A stretch of 7,722 bases of DNA. It comes from Candidatus Omnitrophota bacterium (lineage in GTDB: Bacteria > Omnitrophota > Omnitrophia > Omnitrophales > JACROU01). Below, one piece after another: positions 1 through 5,763 of this stretch (the first letter of the stretch is position 1; every line of letters starts with the position of its first letter). Location of the stretch: contig JACQQR010000182.1 of assembly GCA_016206875.1 (NCBI GenBank), forward strand, positions 1-7,722, in the 5' to 3' direction. A program made the translations under genes and the position numbers. The notes beneath the pieces are model-generated. The model saw nothing but the letters and a program-made list of their open reading frames with translations, was not told the origin of the DNA and made no database searches.

Positions 1-214
1 CCGGGAGTGCATATCACAAAAGGTAGTGAAAATAGGCACTATTGAATACGCGGCCCCTCTCCCGTTTAAGGGAGAGGGGAAGGGGTGAGGGTTTGGAATG
101 TCGTGCCCTTTTGACCACCCACCCTCACCCTTGATCCCTCTCCCTCTCGCGAGGGAGAGGGGCCGCATTTAAAAGTGGCATCAATTTTCACTGCCTTTTT
201 TGGTACACACCCGG
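1..214. repeat. Long fold-back (palindromic, MITE-like) intergenic element
   Basis: The two arms are inverted copies of each other. Positions 1-63 pair with 153-214, starting CCGGG and ending GCGGCCCCTCTCCC on the left (perfect 14-bp match 50-63 against 153-166). A second strong block is AAAAGGtAGTGAAAA at 18-32 against 185-199 (14 of 15). The interior is palindromic too: 54-63 pairs with 70-79 (loop 64-69), 136-146 pairs with 151-161 (loop 147-150), and the GGGGTGAGGG at 82-91 opposes CCCTCACCC at 122-130. The whole segment could fold as one cruciform or as several smaller hairpins. No ORF with any recognisable motif lies inside it. Because the left arm begins at base 1, the element may extend beyond the window. 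It resembles the CCCTCTCCC-type dispersed palindromes seen in many bacterial genomes, but its family is not identified here. Confidence 0.8.
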
Positions 215-267
215 CGGAGACCCGGAAATGACAAAGAGAAGAAAAAATGGTACCATTCCAGGCTTTT

Positions 268-271
268 GGAG
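268..271 (+). promoter_or_regulatory. Shine-Dalgarno that favours the ATG at 280
   Basis: GGAG at 268-271 sits 8 nt before the ATG at 280. The in-frame ATG at 247 has only a loose purine run (AGAGAAGAAAAA) before it. The protein from 280 starts MKLSGQIRYEIRMFEALL, a natural start for the first helix of a TPR protein, whereas the 11 extra residues from 247 show nothing TPR-like. Confidence 0.55.
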
Positions 272-279
272 ACTACTTT

Positions 280-672
280 ATGAAATTAAGCGGTCAGATA
301 CGTTATGAAATTCGAATGTTTGAGGCGCTGCTCGAGCAAAAACCAAATTATGTTGATGCGCTGAGTGCCCTGGCGGATATTTACACAAAAACCGGCGAGA
401 TTCAAAAGGGGCTGGCGCTGGATGAACGGCTTGCCCGCCTTTGCCCAGAAAGTGACAGCGTCTTCTACAATCTTGCCTGCAGTTACAGCCTCGCCGGACA
501 ACTGAAAAAAGCCTACAGCGCGCTCAAACGCGCCGTAAGCCTCGGCTATGCGGATCTTGAACATCTGCACCATGACTCGGACTTAGAAGCCTTGAGAAAA
601 AGTCAACGATTCGGGCCGATGGTAAAAAAACTGCTGATTTTCACGAAACCCTCACCCTTCCCTCTCTCTTAA
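280..672 (+). CDS. Small tetratricopeptide-repeat (TPR) protein
   Basis: A 130-residue protein (141 if the in-frame ATG at 247 is used) built almost entirely of TPR helices. One unit runs about residues 9-40 (EALLEQKPNYVDALSALADIYTKTGE), the next about 41-75 (KGLALDERLARLCPESDSVFYNLACSYSLAGQ), and a third about 76-110 (LKKAYSALKRAVSLGY). It closes with the DLEALRKSQRFGPMVKKL type of ending common in stand-alone TPR proteins. TPRs are protein-protein interaction modules; no enzymatic motif, signal peptide or membrane segment is visible, so a cytoplasmic scaffold is likely and the partner unknown. It converges on rng, with 16 bp between the stop codons. The last ten or so residues (IFTKPSPFPLS) are low-complexity and encoded by a fragment of the repeat family at 1-214, so the native C-terminus was probably altered. 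Family assignment is firm; role is unknown. Confidence 0.8.
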   Translation: MKLSGQIRYEIRMFEALLEQKPNYVDALSALADIYTKTGEIQKGLALDERLARLCPESDSVFYNLACSYSLAGQLKKAYSALKRAVSLGYADLEHLHHDSDLEALRKSQRFGPMVKKLLIFTKPSPFPLS

Positions 673-681
673 AAAGGGGGG
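646..681. repeat. Partial copy of the CCCTC-rich palindromic repeat
   Basis: AAACCCTCACCCTTCCCTC here matches the reverse complement of about 76-94 in the element at 1-214 (AAACCCTCACCCCTTCCCCTC) apart from two missing C residues. It continues as CTCTTAAAAAGGGGGGG, a degenerate version of the element's short hairpin. The copy covers the end of the TPR gene, including its stop codon, and most of the gap before the rng stop. It could form a weak G-U-rich stem, but there is no T tract to make it a convincing terminator. Confidence 0.6.
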
Positions 682-688
682 GATGAAA

Positions 689-2260
689 TCAACTTCCCCG
701 CCTAGGTGTCCAGATTTTATTCAAAAACCCAAACCGCTCCGGCATTTTCGAAATGTTCATGCGGATTTCTTCAATGTGAAGCGCGGGATTAGCCAAAATA
801 GTGACGCGGCTTTTGTATTGATGCTCCAGGCTCCGGAGCAGGCGTTTTTCCTGAACCACCAGCCGTTCGGCCACCTCGGGATTCATGGAAACCTCCAGCG
901 TTTTACGCTTGGAATCGCTGAAAGATTTTTTGATCTGCTTTACGGCCTGAATCAGCATGGTAGGAACTGATTTCACCATTCCCTTCCCTCCGCAATTCGG
1001 GCAGGGCTGGTAGAGCGCGCTTTCATGCGATGGCCGCACGCGCTGGCGCGTCATTTCCACCAATCCCAGCTCCGAAATTTTAAGAATATTGGTTTTGGCC
1101 CTGTCGCGCCGCATCGCTTCTTTAAAAATTCTAAGCAAGCTTCGGCGATGCTCTTCTTCCTCCATGTCGATAAAGTCGACAATAATGATTCCGCCAATAT
1201 CGCGAAGCCGCAGCTGCCTGGAAATCTCGCGCGCCGCTTCGCAATTGGTGCGGTATACGGTTTCTTCTAAATTATGCCGTCCGGTAAATTTCCCCGTATT
1301 CACATCGATGGCCACCAAACTTTCGGTTTGTTCAATCACCAAATGTCCGCCCGATTTCAGGTACACGGTTTTTTGGAATGTTTTTTCGATTTCGCGCTCA
1401 ATATTGAATTTTTCAAAAAGCGGCGCGCGCTCGTGATACATTTGGAGATTCACATGCTCTTCGGGCATATACACCTTGATAAAGTTCGCAAGCTTCGCGT
1501 AAATTCCCTTATCGTCCACTACGATCGTGTCACTTTCCTCCATGTAAAAATCGCGCACAATCCGTTCCACCAAATCAAGCTCTTCATGAATGAGAGACGG
1601 CGCAGGTTTTTGATTGATATCTTTCATCAGCTGATTCCAGATGCCCAAAAGATAGCGTATGTCGCGCTCAAATTCTTTATCGGATTTGCCTTCTGCGGCG
1701 GTGCGCACAATGAACCCCACCTCGTTCGGGATTTCCATGCGGGAGAAAATGGCCCGGATTCTTTCGCGCTCTTTGGGATTGTCGATGCGGCGGCTTAAGC
1801 CCATACGCTTCTCTCCCGGCATCATCACCAAATAGCGCGCCGGGAAAGAAAAAAAGGTGGTAAGCCGGGGACCTTTGGTGCGAATGGGATCCTTGACGAC
1901 TTGCACAATGACTTCCTGGCCCTCTTTTAAGAGCTCATTAATTTTCATGCGCGAAACATGCTTGCGGCGTGGACGGCCTCCTTCTTCCTCTTCCGCTTCC
2001 ACTTCAACCGGTTCCTCTTCCGCGTCTAACGGATTACGCACCGCGTCCGTAACGTACAAAAAACCGTCTTTCTCGGATCCAATATTGATGAAGGCGGCTT
2101 CGATGCCCGGAATAATGGTGCGCACAGTTCCTTTGTAAATATTGCCCAACATATACTTTTGATCTGCGCGTTCTATAAAAAATTCCTCGAGTACTCCGTT
2201 TTCTAAAATAGCCACACGTTTTTCGTTGGCTTCCAAACTGATTAATATGTCGCGTTTCAT
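689..2260 (-). CDS. rng: Ribonuclease G/E family endoribonuclease
   Basis: A 523-residue single-domain RNase G/E, close to the usual RNase G size and lacking the long C-terminal scaffold tail of E. coli RNase E. An S1-like RNA-binding domain occupies about residues 36-134 (YKGTVRTIIPGIEAAFINIG, DGFLYVTD), interrupted by an acidic then basic insertion at about 80-101. The DNase I-like catalytic core carries AIDVNTG with Asp319 and DFIDM with Asp362, spaced 43 residues apart like catalytic Asp303 and Asp346 of E. coli RNase E. The Zn-link motif CPNCGG gives Cys420 and Cys423. Known function: 5'-end-sensing, Mg-dependent cleavage of AU-rich single-stranded RNA in rRNA maturation and mRNA turnover. 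The start at 2260 is chosen because AAGGA lies 6 nt upstream; an in-frame ATG at 2308 would add 16 residues, the first of them from a palindromic repeat. It lies downstream of pilQ on the same strand, about 183 bp away. Confidence 0.95.
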   Translation of the reverse strand: MKRDILISLEANEKRVAILENGVLEEFFIERADQKYMLGNIYKGTVRTIIPGIEAAFINIGSEKDGFLYVTDAVRNPLDAEEEPVEVEAEEEEGGRPRRKHVSRMKINELLKEGQEVIVQVVKDPIRTKGPRLTTFFSFPARYLVMMPGEKRMGLSRRIDNPKERERIRAIFSRMEIPNEVGFIVRTAAEGKSDKEFERDIRYLLGIWNQLMKDINQKPAPSLIHEELDLVERIVRDFYMEESDTIVVDDKGIYAKLANFIKVYMPEEHVNLQMYHERAPLFEKFNIEREIEKTFQKTVYLKSGGHLVIEQTESLVAIDVNTGKFTGRHNLEETVYRTNCEAAREISRQLRLRDIGGIIIVDFIDMEEEEHRRSLLRIFKEAMRRDRAKTNILKISELGLVEMTRQRVRPSHESALYQPCPNCGGKGMVKSVPTMLIQAVKQIKKSFSDSKRKTLEVSMNPEVAERLVVQEKRLLRSLEHQYKSRVTILANPALHIEEIRMNISKMPERFGFLNKIWTPRRGS

Positions 2261-2266
2261 TGTTGT

Positions 2267-2271
2267 TCCTT
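2267..2271 (-). promoter_or_regulatory. Shine-Dalgarno of rng
   Basis: On the minus strand AAGGA is followed by ACAACA and the ATG at 2260, a 6-nt spacer. This decides for the 2260 start over the in-frame ATG at 2308, which falls inside a repeat and has no ribosome binding site. Confidence 0.7.
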
Positions 2272-2301
2272 TATTAAAAATAAGCTGCCATTGGTTGGGT
2301 A

Positions 2302-2418
2302 GTGTCATGCCAGCCCTCGATTAAAACATTCGAGGGTAAACCCCGGCTGGGATCTTGTTTTTAGTACTTTTGGATTCCGGCCTGACTGCCGGAAGGCACT
2401 GCCTTGCCGGAATGACAC
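2302..2418. repeat. Composite palindromic intergenic repeat between pilQ and rng
   Basis: The ends form a 13-bp imperfect inverted repeat: GTGTCATGCCAGC at 2302-2314 and GCCGGAATGACAC at 2406-2418 (11 of 13 complementary). Two palindromic halves lie within. The first pairs CCAGCC (2310-2315) with GGCTGG (2345-2350) and contains an inner hairpin CCCTCGA/TCGAGGG (2314-2320 with 2330-2336). The second pairs ATTCCGGC (2374-2381) with GCCGGAAT (2406-2413) around an AAGGCA-C-TGCCTT core (2393-2405). The first half recurs at the right edge of the window (7687-7722). Neither hairpin is followed by a T tract on the minus strand, so it is not a canonical terminator for pilQ, although it may stabilise or end the pil transcript. 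Confidence 0.75.
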
Positions 2419-2443
2419 GTTGAGATATACCGGAGGAAGTACG

Positions 2444-4015
2444 TTACGGAAGCACTTTAGCTTCCGTCATCGATGGATTGGTGATTTGGGGATGCAACGA
2501 CTCACGCGCAGGCTGTCCTTCAGTGTCCACAATGCCTACGGTGATAAAAAACAATGTTTCAACTTTTGAATTGCCCGAGCCAACGGTTTCCCGCTTCGCG
2601 CGAAATATATTGCCTACCCAGGGAATATCTCCCAAGATCGGAACCCGCGTAAAGGTAGAAGAGCGATTATCCGTCATCAAACCTCCTATGGCGATGGTTT
2701 CACCATCTTGAATCATGACCTGCGTCGATGCGGTGGTCACACCAAAGGAGGGCGCGCTCAGACCGGTAGAAACTGCGCTGTATCCCAAAAATGTACTTAC
2801 TTCCGGTTTTACATCAACTAAAATTTCCTCCGTAGTATTGATGTGAGGGGTCACATTCATCAACACCCCCACATCTCTTTTTTCAAAATCATTTACTACA
2901 TAAGCTCCTGTCTGCTCATTTAATTCGAAATTCGGAATATAAATTTGCTGGCCTACCTGCACTTTTGCTGTTTGATTATTCAAAACTACAATTCTTGGAT
3001 TGGATACTACTTTTGTGTCTCCTCTTGTTTTTAAAAAATTTAATGTGGCGGTAAATGCGGCCAAACTCAATGTGCCCAACGTGTAGGTCTGACCTACTAT
3101 GGTTGACGCCACATTGGCACCCAGAATCGGAAACGCCCTGGGATTGAGGGGATTCACCGTGGGTAATGTGGACGCCGCAATAATGGGCATAAACGTAGGC
3201 GCTTGGGCAGTCGGAATAGGTCCCCTTTCACCCGCATTAAAAGGAAATGTGGTCGGAATGGCCGCGCCTCGCAACGTTCCGGCCACGTTCCAATCAATAC
3301 CCAGGTTCTCCGTTTCATCGAGCTGCACGGCTATTATTTTTGAATCAATGTAAGCCTGAGGCGTTTTTTGATCCAAAGTATGAACGACTTGCGAAACTTT
3401 ATAGAGATTCGCAGCCGTATCGGTGACAATCACGGTATTGGTTCTTACCACCGCTTTCACCTTGCCGCGATCGGTAAGCAATTCTGAAACCGCGTCGGCC
3501 ACCTCTGTGGCCGTTGAGTAATTCAGAAAAAATGTGAGCGATTCCAACTGCTCCTGGTCAATGCGATCTTTCGTGGTGACGCGCACAACATTTCCATCCC
3601 GCTCAAATACATAGCCATACGTTTTCAGCACCACTTCCAAAGCCTTTTCCCAAGGAACATTTTGAAGGCGAACTGTTACAGTGCCCACAACTTCAGGCCC
3701 CGCTACAATATTCACCCCGCCCTTTAACGCAATCACACGCAGCACACTTCGGATATCTGCTTCTTTAAAATCCAGATTGACGTGGCCGGGAGGCAACTTG
3801 AAAGCAGCCTCTTCGGAGGGCGTTCGCCCATTTGGCGGGTTCTCTGGAGCCTCTGATTCGGTGATAATCACTGCGGACGCGCTTTCTGTTTCGGAAGTAG
3901 CATCGGCGCTATTTTGAGAAGGGTCTTGAGTAGAGGGAGTTTGCGCATAGCCCGTCAGAGACCACGCGAAAACTAAAAATAAGGTGATAATTTTTTTCAT
4001 GAAGTGAGGGAACAC
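2444..4015 (-). CDS. pilQ: Secretin, PilQ-type outer-membrane pore
   Basis: A 523-residue secretin that would form the outer-membrane ring through which the pilus passes. A signal peptide is present (KKIITLFLVFAWSLTGYAQ, likely cleavage after TGYA). It is followed by a Ser/Glu/Pro-rich linker (about 25-74), an N0/STN domain (about 78-150, VNLDFKEADIRSVLRVIA), an N1 secretin_N domain (about 158-217), and the secretin barrel (about 225-497). The barrel carries the signature VPILGDIPWVGNIF at 458-471. It is shorter than typical proteobacterial PilQ (about 700 residues) because no AMIN peptidoglycan-binding repeats are visible. A Pro/Ala-rich stretch (about 245-310) separates the first barrel strands. 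The start is uncertain: GTG at 4015 has GGAAGAG 7 nt upstream and sits 4 nt after the pilP stop, while the in-frame ATG at 4000 lacks a ribosome binding site. A GspD-type assignment is less likely given the pilMNOP neighbours. Confidence 0.92.
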   Translation of the reverse strand: MFPHFMKKIITLFLVFAWSLTGYAQTPSTQDPSQNSADATSETESASAVIITESEAPENPPNGRTPSEEAAFKLPPGHVNLDFKEADIRSVLRVIALKGGVNIVAGPEVVGTVTVRLQNVPWEKALEVVLKTYGYVFERDGNVVRVTTKDRIDQEQLESLTFFLNYSTATEVADAVSELLTDRGKVKAVVRTNTVIVTDTAANLYKVSQVVHTLDQKTPQAYIDSKIIAVQLDETENLGIDWNVAGTLRGAAIPTTFPFNAGERGPIPTAQAPTFMPIIAASTLPTVNPLNPRAFPILGANVASTIVGQTYTLGTLSLAAFTATLNFLKTRGDTKVVSNPRIVVLNNQTAKVQVGQQIYIPNFELNEQTGAYVVNDFEKRDVGVLMNVTPHINTTEEILVDVKPEVSTFLGYSAVSTGLSAPSFGVTTASTQVMIQDGETIAIGGLMTDNRSSTFTRVPILGDIPWVGNIFRAKRETVGSGNSKVETLFFITVGIVDTEGQPARESLHPQITNPSMTEAKVLP

Positions 4016-4019
4016 TCAG

Positions 4020-4397
4020 TTACTCTTCCGTCATTTGGACATAAGAACGCTTGCCATTGTACTCGAAAGTAACTTGTTTTTCTTTAATTTTTTCGATGCT
4101 ATAGGGCCCGATTTTCTCGCCCTCGTTGTACACTTCCCCGTCCACCATAATGAAAGAACCTCCTTTTGGATCTTCCACAATTCCTTCAAGCTTAATGTCT
4201 TCCAACCGGAAACTGGGCGCGTCCGATACATGAAGCGAGCCCGGACCCACTAACGGAATAAAGGGGTCCCGCCGATCGCGGCTATCATACACAAACTCGC
4301 CCTCAGAGGCCATCAAAAAGTCGGCGGGAAAAGCACAATAACCCCCTAGCCATAAGAAAAAGAAAAAAATCATGAGAACCGACCTAAAAAAATTCAT
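4020..4397 (-). CDS. pilP: PilP-like periplasmic pilus assembly protein
   Basis: A 125-residue protein with an N-terminal hydrophobic segment (about residues 5-25) and then the PilP-type motif YDSRDRRDPFIPL (about 37-49). A small beta domain follows (about 65-123: FRLEDIKLEGIVEDPKGGSFIMVDGEVYNEGEKIG) that matches the homology region of PilP/GspC proteins. In T4P systems PilP bridges the PilNO dimer to the N0 domain of the secretin. Classical PilP is a lipoprotein; here the only Cys near the signal is in LGGYCAFPA, with Tyr just before Cys, a poor lipobox. It may instead be cleaved by signal peptidase I (after AFPA) or stay anchored. It is shorter than many PilPs (about 170 residues), mainly in the linker. 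Its ATG overlaps the pilO stop by 4 bp (ATGA), and pilQ starts 4 nt after its stop. Confidence 0.85.
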   Translation of the reverse strand: MNFFRSVLMIFFFFLWLGGYCAFPADFLMASEGEFVYDSRDRRDPFIPLVGPGSLHVSDAPSFRLEDIKLEGIVEDPKGGSFIMVDGEVYNEGEKIGPYSIEKIKEKQVTFEYNGKRSYVQMTEE

Positions 4398-5044
4398 TTT
4401 TGCGCTACCGCTCCCTGTTCCGTCTTTTCCAACGCCATTAAATCCAACTCAATTTTTAACTTCGCAGCACTCGCTTTTTCTGTGTCACGCTCTACGGTCA
4501 TCGCAAAAACCCGCATCAATTTTTCATGGGTTTCCATCTGATTGATAAATTTGCCCAAATGATGGTACGGCGCCTCTAAAATAAAACGGAAAAATACGGG
4601 GCGGTAATAAGAGTTTGCCAATAACAAATCTGCAATTTTGTTTTCCCCCGCGGCTGGGGGCTGCTCAGGCTTATAATCAAATTGCTTTGACGAAAGAATG
4701 ACTACGCCGGCCTCTTTGGCCATTTCGGATACGGTACTAATCAGTTCAGAAATATGTTCCCGGTCGTAACACTGTTTTTCTAAATCTGCGGCTTGGTCTA
4801 AATAACTTTTTTGCTTGATCTTTAAAAGGGGAAGGCTTCGAATTTTTTCTCCGGCCGTTCGAGACTGATGTTTGATAGATGCGATTTTTGAAGCGGTTTG
4901 AAACATCTGATAGGCTATGGGAAATATGCCCAGCAAGAAGCAAATCGTAATAAATCCTCCGGTAATTTGCACAAAACGCGCTTCTCGAGGGTCGGAAAAT
5001 TTAATCCTGGGCAGCTTCTCCAAATCAATTCCAAATATTTTCAT
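4394..5044 (-). CDS. pilO: PilO, inner-membrane pilus alignment protein
   Basis: A 216-residue bitopic membrane protein. It has a short cytoplasmic N-terminus (residues 1-24), one transmembrane helix (about 25-48), a coiled-coil stretch (about 50-95, rich in Lys/Glu/Gln) and a periplasmic ferredoxin-like domain (about 96-205) with the typical PilO segment YYRPVFFRFILEAPYHHLGKFINQ. PilO pairs with PilN through the coiled coil and periplasmic domain and, with PilP, connects inner membrane to secretin. Sequence identity in this family is low, so the call rests on topology, that segment and position between pilN and pilP. Its ATG overlaps the pilN stop (ATGA, 5041-5044), and GGAG lies 11 nt upstream. 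Confidence 0.88.
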   Translation of the reverse strand: MKIFGIDLEKLPRIKFSDPREARFVQITGGFITICFLLGIFPIAYQMFQTASKIASIKHQSRTAGEKIRSLPLLKIKQKSYLDQAADLEKQCYDREHISELISTVSEMAKEAGVVILSSKQFDYKPEQPPAAGENKIADLLLANSYYRPVFFRFILEAPYHHLGKFINQMETHEKLMRVFAMTVERDTEKASAAKLKIELDLMALEKTEQGAVAQK

Positions 5045-5715
5045 ACCGATTTTGACTCCAAGGTATACACGCCTTCAAACGTGATCAACACCGCGTCTTT
5101 GCCGCTTTCTCTCTCCGTAGCCGTCTGGACCTGGCAAACTTTTTCAGGCGCCGGCGTAGGCGGAGTCAGTCCCTGGATAAAAGGCATGCGATTTCTTGTT
5201 TCCTCCTCCTCTATTCTTTTTTGTGTTTTAATGGGCTGCTCCAAGGCGGGCTTTAACGCATTGATATATTTTCCGGTTACCTTAATAGGCGGCTCACCTT
5301 CCGAGTGTTTGACTTTCCCCAGCAATCGGAATTGCCAATTCTCAGTTCCCCCGGCCTGAAGCTCCAGTTTCGAAAGCCAGGCCGTATCCGGCAATAAATC
5401 GCTGGCCTGATAAAGCACATAGGCCCAAGACATGTCTGAAACCCGTATCGCATCTATAATTTTTTTGCGCGCAAGAAGTTCGCGATTAAAATCCAAAATA
5501 ATTTTATCCGCTTCAAATGCTCCGGCCTGAAGACGCGTCCAGTCCATAGTCAGCGTTTTCAGCTCTCTTTTTGATGTGCCCAGCATAAACGACAGGCCAA
5601 TCCACAATAAGAGAGCAACGGCGCAGGCAAGGATCATGATAAAGCGCAAGGAGACCCCTTGCGTTTGCACCGCCTGGCGCCTGAATTCAATGGGAAGAAG
5701 ATTAATTGTAATCAT
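5041..5715 (-). CDS. pilN: PilN, inner-membrane pilus alignment protein
   Basis: A 224-residue bitopic protein opening with MITINLLPIEFR. The INLLP motif at residues 4-8 is the conserved cytoplasmic peptide that docks on PilM. A transmembrane helix follows (about 24-45), then a coiled coil (about 50-90) and a periplasmic ferredoxin-like domain (about 92-222, WLSKLELQAGGTENWQFRLLGKV, closing with VLITFEGVYTLE). Between the strand ending near GKYINAL and the final strand there is a long charged and Pro-rich insertion (about 155-205) with a lone Cys194, longer than in the usual PilN. The gene follows pilM after 48 nt containing a hairpin, and no clear Shine-Dalgarno precedes its ATG (CCCACGTCCTAT), unlike the other genes here. 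It is the binding partner of PilM and PilO. Confidence 0.9.
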   Translation of the reverse strand: MITINLLPIEFRRQAVQTQGVSLRFIMILACAVALLLWIGLSFMLGTSKRELKTLTMDWTRLQAGAFEADKIILDFNRELLARKKIIDAIRVSDMSWAYVLYQASDLLPDTAWLSKLELQAGGTENWQFRLLGKVKHSEGEPPIKVTGKYINALKPALEQPIKTQKRIEEEETRNRMPFIQGLTPPTPAPEKVCQVQTATERESGKDAVLITFEGVYTLESKSV

Positions 5716-5726
5716 ATAGGACGTGG

Positions 5727-5751
5727 GACGGTTCTCTCCGGGAGCACCGTC
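5727..5751 (-). other. Hairpin in the pilM-pilN gap
   Basis: GACGGT (5727-5732) is complementary to ACCGTC (5746-5751), and inside it CTCC (5736-5739) is complementary to GGAG (5741-5744). The structure lies in the only sizeable gap of the pilMNOPQ block, about 11 nt upstream of the pilN ATG, and no Shine-Dalgarno is visible between it and that start. No T tract follows, so it is not a rho-independent terminator. A role in translation or mRNA processing is inference. Confidence 0.5.
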
Positions 5752-5763
5752 TCTTTCGTCTCG

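Noticed and set aside
1..214. CRISPR array
   Set aside because: The repeats are inverted copies of one palindrome rather than regularly spaced direct repeats with unique spacers, and no cas gene is present.
683..2138. Plus-strand ORFs of 80-170 codons opposite rng (683-970, 1025-1270, 1089-1436, 1274-1798, 1857-2138)
   Set aside because: They lie antisense to a clear RNase G/E gene whose motifs are intact, have no recognisable domains, and read as shadows of its codon pattern.
2261..2308. N-terminal extension of RNase G from the ATG at 2308
   Set aside because: The extension has no ribosome binding site and begins inside a palindromic repeat, while the ATG at 2260 has AAGGA at 6 nt and gives the usual family N-terminus.
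2302..2418. Intrinsic terminator of the pil operon
   Set aside because: Hairpins are present, but neither is followed by a T tract on the minus strand.
4031..4231. Second minus-strand ORF within pilP
   Set aside because: It is out of frame inside a gene with clear PilP features and encodes a Ser/Lys-rich low-complexity product.
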